Below are positions 59,356-64,000 of a DNA stretch of 64,000 nucleotides, piece by piece. Source of the DNA: Nocardia flavorosea NBRC 108225. Its GTDB lineage: Bacteria; Actinomycetota; Actinomycetes; Mycobacteriales; Mycobacteriaceae. Numbering within the stretch: position 1 is the stretch's first letter; each line of letters starts with the position of its first letter. Location of the stretch: contig NZ_BDCG01000014.1 of assembly GCF_001613385.1 (NCBI RefSeq), positions 62,001 to 126,000 on the forward strand, written 5' to 3'. The notes under the pieces are model-generated. The model searched no databases. It worked only from the letters and a program-made list of their open reading frames with translations, and was not told the DNA's origin. A program made the position numbers and the translations under genes.

Positions 59356-59367
59356 AGCCGGATAGTA
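59356..59367 (-). promoter_or_regulatory. Leaderless-type -10 element of the discoidin-like gene
   Basis: The minus strand reads TACTAT, six bases, ATG (59355). There is no ribosome site. It marks a new transcription unit after the XRE-like regulator gene, so the last two genes are not only read through from eccD-mycP-eccE. Confidence 0.6.
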
Positions 59368-59441
59368 GCCGCTTTCACCACGGCATCGGGGCCGCTATTC
59401 CCGCGCCCGAGAACACAACAGGACGCGAGAACACGGGGCGG

Positions 59442-59783
59442 CTACCGGACGAAATACTCCGGTGGCACATCGAATACCCGGGCCAGCGCGATGATCAGGT
59501 CCAATCGCGGAATCGCGTCACCGTGTATCAGCCGATACAGGCCCGACTGCGATACCGGTACGTCCGGATAGGCCAGCTCCAGGTGCTGGGCCAACGAGTA
59601 CAGGGTCAACGAACGGGTCGACCCGTCTTCGGTGGAGACCACCGATTCGGCGATCAGCTCCGATAATCGACTGGAAAAGATCGCTGCCGCCGCCCGCCGG
59701 GGAGTCAGCTCGTCTCCATTACCTGGGTGCTCGACAGCGTCGACCCCCGAATGAGAATCCTCCGGTGTCACAATGAACGACAT
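59442..59783 (-). CDS. XRE/EspR-like helix-turn-helix regulator in the T7SS locus
   Basis: This 113-residue protein has an acidic N-terminus, then IFSSRLSELIAESVVSTEDG, LTLYSLAQHLELAYPDVPVS and QSGLYRLIHGDAIPRLDLII, ending ALARVFDVPPEYFVR. The layout (RL-x-x-L start, a five-helix HTH with S-x-S-GLYRL in the recognition helix, and a final F-x-V-x-x-x-YF) is that of the EspR N-terminal domain and other XRE proteins. It lacks EspR's C-terminal dimerisation part. It sits 16 bases after eccE, so it is probably cotranscribed with the secretion genes and may control them. The similarity is judged by eye and needs a profile search. Confidence 0.7.
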   Translation of the reverse strand: MSFIVTPEDSHSGVDAVEHPGNGDELTPRRAAAAIFSSRLSELIAESVVSTEDGSTRSLTLYSLAQHLELAYPDVPVSQSGLYRLIHGDAIPRLDLIIALARVFDVPPEYFVR

Positions 59784-59799
59784 TACCTGCCTGTCCGAA

Positions 59800-61515
59800 T
59801 CACTGGGCCCGACGCCCGATAGGTCGCGAAAGCGGTGTCGTCACGCCGGCCGAAGCAGGTGGCGGTGCGACCTGCCGCCCGGGTTCGACGAATTCGAGAT
59901 AGCGGGTTTCCCCACGCGGTTCGATGAGGTCGACCCGCACCGTACGCATCGGAATGCTCACGTCCAATGTGGACTCGCCAACCTGTTCGATGGCCAGGTC
60001 GGCCGAACGACTCCGGCGGCCGCCGGGATCATTGATCGACACTGCCGTGGGTGCCGCAGTGCCCTGCACCGGAACCTGATCAAACACCGCGATGGTGGCG
60101 TCAGTGCTCGAGGTGCGCTCGTCACCTCCAGATTCGCCGGCGAGCCACAGCGACCGAGGATCACCGACCGCGCTGACCAGATGCTGCCAGCGTTGCGGCC
60201 GGCTGGTATGGACCTCGATATCGGCGCCGGTCACCGTCGCCCGCAGGATGATCTGCTGGGCCACCGGCAAGTCGGCGTGGACGTCCACGGACCGGCGGCG
60301 CGGATTGTAGCGAGCGGGGTCGAACAGCGGCATCGCCAGGCGGTGCCGGGGTTGACCACTGATGGCACCCAGGATCTGTCCATTCGGCCCGATCGGCACG
60401 GACAAGCGGCCGGCGATCTCCTCGAGTGCTGAAGACACGGCACGTTCGTCGCGGGTGAGGTCCCGGACGGAGGTTCCGGTGGGTAGCGTTGCCCGGAAAG
60501 CCGCGAGCTGCTGCCCCGGTAGCCGGCGCAGATAGTCGGGCAACACGTCCTCCATTGCGGGTCCCACGTAACGCACCACCGCCCGCGGACCGTGGTGCAG
60601 TCCGGAAAGGCTCACCACCAGCGTGGTGCGGCCATTGCTCCAGGTCCAGCAATCGTCGAGTGTAACCTCCTCCAGGCGGTTCCAGTCGATTCCGAAACTG
60701 GTGACGAAGCGGCCGGGCACCGCGGTCGGCACGCAATGCCACGCCTCCCGAATATTGTCGAGTTCGATACCGGCGTGCAGAGCACCGAACGCATCGGCCA
60801 ATGCGTCGGCGGGTAATGCATGTGCCGCCACCCCGCGTTCGCGCAACCGGCCCGCGATGCGATGCGCGGCCGTGGCGAGTGCCTTCGGTGCCACCACCGA
60901 ACAGGGGCCTCGTTTGGCGAGCGCGGCCAGATTCCGCTGCTGGTCCAGTCGCACCACCAGCCAGGTCAGCCGATTGCCCACTACGGGATTCGGGCCGATC
61001 AACTGGTCGTAGAGCATGCTGTAACTTCCGGCGGAACGCACCCGCTGACCGGTGGTGACAATATCGATATCGACCACGATCCCGTACTGATCGAGCATCG
61101 GCAGCAACGCGGCCGGCCCTACCGTGTCCTCGGTGTACACGGTCTGCTCGGCGATCACCGTCGGCAGGTCGAGATTGGGTGCCAGTTGGATCATCGCGAC
61201 CATGACGTCGCCGTCCTCCTGGATACCGCAGACCCCGGCCGGTACCCGGACCTCACGGATCGGCGGCAGACCTACCAAGGCCGATATCTGTCTGGTTCGG
61301 CCTCGCCGGAAAGCGACCCAGTCCAGCCCCCAGCGCACCGGAGTCCGGCCGCGTATCCGCACAGTCACCGACAGGATCACAAATCCGAAGACCACCGCGC
61401 CCACCCACAGCGGCGCCTGCGGAGTCAGCCCGACTCCCACGACGCTGCCTCCGACCACGGCACAGGCGAAGGGGCCACGCTCCACTCCGGCGACCCGCTG
61501 ATCGGGCACATTCAC
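59800..61515 (-). CDS. eccE: Type VII secretion protein EccE
   Basis: EccE is the peripheral membrane component of the T7SS core complex. The 571-residue protein starts at a GTG (61515) that overlaps the mycP stop (GTGA). Two N-terminal helices (ACAVVGGSVVGVGL and PLWVGAVVFGFVILSVTVRI) are followed by RGRTPVRWGLDWVAFR. A large cytoplasmic domain then runs to the end (DVMVAMIQLAPNLDLPTVIA, SYSMLYDQLIGPNPVVGNRL, ADIEVHTSRPQRWQHLVSAV). The N-terminal helix pair and position after mycP are diagnostic. EccE is found in ESX-1, -2, -3, -5 and ESX-4bis-type loci but not in basic ESX-4. In-frame sequence upstream to 62052 is antisense to mycP and is not part of it. Confidence 0.9.
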   Translation of the reverse strand: MNVPDQRVAGVERGPFACAVVGGSVVGVGLTPQAPLWVGAVVFGFVILSVTVRIRGRTPVRWGLDWVAFRRGRTRQISALVGLPPIREVRVPAGVCGIQEDGDVMVAMIQLAPNLDLPTVIAEQTVYTEDTVGPAALLPMLDQYGIVVDIDIVTTGQRVRSAGSYSMLYDQLIGPNPVVGNRLTWLVVRLDQQRNLAALAKRGPCSVVAPKALATAAHRIAGRLRERGVAAHALPADALADAFGALHAGIELDNIREAWHCVPTAVPGRFVTSFGIDWNRLEEVTLDDCWTWSNGRTTLVVSLSGLHHGPRAVVRYVGPAMEDVLPDYLRRLPGQQLAAFRATLPTGTSVRDLTRDERAVSSALEEIAGRLSVPIGPNGQILGAISGQPRHRLAMPLFDPARYNPRRRSVDVHADLPVAQQIILRATVTGADIEVHTSRPQRWQHLVSAVGDPRSLWLAGESGGDERTSSTDATIAVFDQVPVQGTAAPTAVSINDPGGRRSRSADLAIEQVGESTLDVSIPMRTVRVDLIEPRGETRYLEFVEPGRQVAPPPASAGVTTPLSRPIGRRAQ

Positions 61516-62864
61516 CGCGCCCCTCGCTTCGTACCGCCCCGGTACGCGGCTCCCGCACCGAGCAGTACCGCCACCACGATCACAATGGCGGCCACTGTCC
61601 CCGGCGTCCGGTCTGCGGGACGATCCGGCGGCGGTAGTTCCAGCACATACGCCTGGAACAATCCCTCGGGCGGCTCGGGCGGGGTCCGATAACTCAATGC
61701 CCGCAACGGATCGATCACGCCTGCTCCCACGGCATTGTCGACGCCCCGGGCGGGAGCGTGCGCACTGGCCTGCAAACGGGCAGTAATCTCTGCAGGTGTC
61801 TCGTTGGGAAAGCGAGACCGCAACAGCGCTGCAGTACCCGCGACGTACGCGGCCGCAAACGACGCTCCACCTACCGGTACCAACCGATCCGGGGTGCCGA
61901 CACCGTTGATGAGTCCGCCGCCACCCGGGCCCAGCGATTCGATTCCGGTGCCGGGCGCAGCCACCGAGACCCACGGACCGGTCAAGGTTTCGTCGGCGAC
62001 CGCCCCCGAGGCGGTGGTGAATCCGACGGTGAGCACCGCAGGACTGAACCACCCGGGCGCGGAAATGGTTTTCACGTCACGCCAGTTCCGAGGGTCACCG
62101 GGCCGACCGGGATCGATCGCGGGATTCTGCTGACAGCCCTCGCTACCGGTGTTGCCGGCGCCGGCAACGATCAACGAGCCTCGGACATGGACAGCGTATC
62201 CGACTGCAGCCGACAGCATTGTCTGGTCGATCCCTGCCTCGGCTGGCAGGCAGACAGGAACCGGGACGACAATAATACCGGCACCCAGATTGGTCGCATG
62301 GGTGATCGCCTGCGCCAGCACCCTGATCTGGGATGCCAGCCGTTCGCGCTGATCCGGAGAACGACGTTCCGGACGGAACGCCCCCGACCGGTATCTGATC
62401 GAGATAATGCGCGCTTCGGGCGCGACGCCACTGAACCCGTCGGCCGGGTCGGCAGCTGCTCCGATGATCCCGGCGATCAGAGTTCCGTGCGCGTCACAAT
62501 CCGACAGCCCGTCGCCGGCTGCGACATAGTCGCCGCCTCCCACCAGATTGGGCAATCGAGGGTTCGGCGCGACACCGGTATCCAGGACGGCGACCGTTGT
62601 CCCGGCCCCACGGCTGAGCGCCCGCGCGCGGGACAAACCGAGCGCCAGGTCCGGTGGCGGCACCCTGGAGATATCGCTGTCCGGCAGGACACCTGCGGCG
62701 AGACACCCCTTATCTTGTTCGGTGGGTTGCTCAGGGGCGGGTGGCCCGTCGGGCGGGGGCGCTCCGATGATTACCTCTGGAGGCTCGAGAGCCGTCGCCG
62801 GGGCCGCGCTGATACATACCACCAAGCCTGCCAGGGCTGTGGTAACGGCCCTGCCGAATCTCAT
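61512..62864 (-). CDS. mycP: Type VII secretion mycosin (subtilisin-like protease)
   Basis: Mycosins are membrane-anchored subtilisin-like proteases needed for T7SS complex stability. The 450-residue protein has a signal peptide (VTTALAGLVVCISAAPATA) and a Pro-rich N-extension. The catalytic triad is D in TVAVLDTGVAPNP, H in SDCDAHGTLIAGI and S in PVGGASFAAAYVAGTAALL. The oxyanion Asn lies in AGAGNTGSEGC, and a C-terminal helix (GTVAAIVIVVAVLLGAGAAY) comes before a basic tail. The ATG at 62864 overlaps the eccD stop by one base (TGATG). Cysteines in QDKGCLAAG and DSDISR-to-SDCDAHG match the mycosin disulfide pattern. Confidence 0.96.
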   Translation of the reverse strand: MRFGRAVTTALAGLVVCISAAPATALEPPEVIIGAPPPDGPPAPEQPTEQDKGCLAAGVLPDSDISRVPPPDLALGLSRARALSRGAGTTVAVLDTGVAPNPRLPNLVGGGDYVAAGDGLSDCDAHGTLIAGIIGAAADPADGFSGVAPEARIISIRYRSGAFRPERRSPDQRERLASQIRVLAQAITHATNLGAGIIVVPVPVCLPAEAGIDQTMLSAAVGYAVHVRGSLIVAGAGNTGSEGCQQNPAIDPGRPGDPRNWRDVKTISAPGWFSPAVLTVGFTTASGAVADETLTGPWVSVAAPGTGIESLGPGGGGLINGVGTPDRLVPVGGASFAAAYVAGTAALLRSRFPNETPAEITARLQASAHAPARGVDNAVGAGVIDPLRALSYRTPPEPPEGLFQAYVLELPPPDRPADRTPGTVAAIVIVVAVLLGAGAAYRGGTKRGAR

Positions 62865-64000
62865 CAGATCCCTCGCATGGCGGTATAGACGCCCATAATC
62901 CAGAACGCGATGACCGGCACCACGAGAATCAAGAGGTACTCGATCAAGTCGATCACTCTGCGGGTCACCGGTGTCAACCGCTTCCCGGGCAGACGCAACG
63001 CGGCAATACAGGCACCAGCCGCTGCCAGTGCCACAACGGCGATGACGATCAACCTCGGAAGCGGTGTCCCATAGTGACCGACAAGCACGGCGGCGAGCCC
63101 CAAGACGATCATCGCCGAGCCCGTCACCAACGCTATGGCTTGTACCCGATCCGGATACCACCGTGATCGCATGGCCAGCAGTCCCGCCACAGCCACGCCC
63201 ATGACGATCTCCCTGATTCCACCAGGACTCACAGCGGCGGAAGTTATCGTAGCCACCGCCAGCAGAGCCGAGATCGCGATGATCAAACCTCTGAGGCTTG
63301 TCACCGCCAACCGCGCCCGGCTTTCGATTCCCGCTTCGGTCCGCTGCCGTTGCTGCTCGGCGTCCGCAGACTGCTCGGCGTCGAGATCGCTCTCCGGAGT
63401 TGATGCAGCATCGAAGATATCGGTCAGTGTCGTGGGCGAGACCTCACTTCCCGGATCAGGCAGATCCGGCGGACGGATCCGGGCGATGGCAACCGATATC
63501 CGCGGCGCCTGGGTCAACAGGATCAGTCCGACGAAGACGGATCCACCGGCAACCTGCCGGGGCAGGAGATCGGTATATGTCAGCGGTACTGCCGCCGCGG
63601 TCGAAACGATCCCCAATCCGGTAACGGCCATCAGCGTGGCTACTCCGGTTCCGGTTGCCCGCAACATGGCGGCCATGGCAACCGCAACGACCACCGCTCC
63701 CGCTGCGATGTTGGCGGGCGCAAACGGTCCCGGCTCACCGTGAGCGGGTGGCACGAACATGGCGCTGCCGGCAAACAACAGTGGTACGGAACCCAGGGCA
63801 AATCCCAGCGAGATCCGCTCCGCAGCACCGCGGTTGCGGGCGACGTAACCGCTTACCCAGCAGGCGATGCCCAGCAGCAGTGCGAGAATACCGCACCACA
63901 GAGCCGAACCCGATTGCGACCACATCCACGAGAGCAACGCGGCCACCGCGAACGAGCCGATCCCCAGTACCCCAAGCCCGGTAAGCGCTGCACTGTCGCT
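62864..64000 (-). CDS. eccD: Type VII secretion integral membrane protein EccD, C-terminal part
   Basis: The reading frame stays open at the window edge, giving the last 378 residues of the T7SS channel protein EccD. About nine hydrophobic helices are visible, among them ALWCGILALLLGIACWVSGY, APANIAAGAVVVAVAMAAML, AVTSLRGLIIAISALLAVAT and the final LIEYLLILVVPVIAFWIMGV. A long cytoplasmic loop rich in Glu/Asp (DIFDAASTPESDLDAEQSAD) splits them, as in the family. The ubiquitin-like N-terminal domain is off the edge. The stop overlaps the mycP start, and eccB/eccC/esx genes should lie further right. Confidence 0.93.
   Translation of the reverse strand, partial: SDSAALTGLGVLGIGSFAVAALLSWMWSQSGSALWCGILALLLGIACWVSGYVARNRGAAERISLGFALGSVPLLFAGSAMFVPPAHGEPGPFAPANIAAGAVVVAVAMAAMLRATGTGVATLMAVTGLGIVSTAAAVPLTYTDLLPRQVAGGSVFVGLILLTQAPRISVAIARIRPPDLPDPGSEVSPTTLTDIFDAASTPESDLDAEQSADAEQQRQRTEAGIESRARLAVTSLRGLIIAISALLAVATITSAAVSPGGIREIVMGVAVAGLLAMRSRWYPDRVQAIALVTGSAMIVLGLAAVLVGHYGTPLPRLIVIAVVALAAAGACIAALRLPGKRLTPVTRRVIDLIEYLLILVVPVIAFWIMGVYTAMRGI

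Noticed and set aside
61516..62052. N-terminal extension of EccE to 62052
   Set aside because: This part is antisense to mycP coding and rich in Arg/Gly; the GTG at 61515 overlapping the mycP stop and the following membrane helices fit EccE.
1..64000. tRNA genes, rRNA genes, CRISPR arrays, insertion sequences
   Set aside because: Looked for T-loop GGTTCGAATCC-like motifs on both strands, regularly spaced repeats and transposase motifs by eye; none found. Absence is not proven without a tool search.

Overview
The window comes from a high-GC, mycolic-acid-type actinomycete, most likely Nocardia or a close relative. The evidence is the GC-rich codon usage with many GTG starts, WhiB, mIHF and PknG proteins, a type VII secretion locus, and gene order shared with Mycobacterium tuberculosis (recalled from knowledge, not searched). 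Three blocks match that genome: proB-obg-rpmA-rplU-rne-ndk-DUF4233-folC-valS (Rv2439c to Rv2448c), clpX-clpP2-clpP1-tig (Rv2457c to Rv2462c), and DAG kinase-AGPS-TetR-glpD (Rv2249c to Rv2252).

Layout. 1-12.3 kb: a minus-strand housekeeping block for ribosome assembly, RNA decay, nucleotide and folate metabolism and valyl-tRNA charging. 12.6-15.2 kb: a lipoprotein-SGNH hydrolase-acyltransferase operon for the cell envelope. 15.4-21.5 kb: an orphan P-loop kinase, then the lipid/glycerol-phosphate island with a palindromic operator between agpS and tetR, and a GNAT enzyme. 22.2-26.5 kb: an FHA protein and the fdhF-fdhD molybdoenzyme pair. 26.5-30.2 kb: an accessory stretch with two half-genes left by a deletion, NTF2-like proteins, a paralogous mIHF, a steroid-isomerase-like gene with a KstR-type operator, a CMD protein and a secreted Ig-like protein. 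30.3-36 kb: the Clp protease/trigger factor block, with a strongly structured noncoding region between clpP1 and tig, then an FKBP lipoprotein.

36.3-43.5 kb: phosphoketolase, then a two-gene Hen1-Pnkp RNA-repair cassette in which both proteins carry unusual low-complexity insertions. 43.7-52.4 kb: a tiny secreted protein, a DHFR-like reductase, MerR and WhiB regulators, DUF1707, PknG, an amino-acid permease and an SPFH/zinc-ribbon protein. 52.4-57.4 kb: the large NAD-glutamate dehydrogenase with a near-perfect palindromic operator in front of it. 57.4-64 kb: the end of a type VII secretion locus (eccD, cut by the window edge, then mycP and eccE), followed by an XRE/EspR-like regulator and two uncharacterised single-pass membrane proteins.

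Recurring signal: at least five genes (ndk, valS, FKBP, DUF1707 and the discoidin-like T7SS neighbour) have a TANNNT -10 hexamer exactly six bases before the start codon and no Shine-Dalgarno sequence, which points to leaderless mRNAs. No tRNA, rRNA, CRISPR array or intact insertion sequence was recognised.
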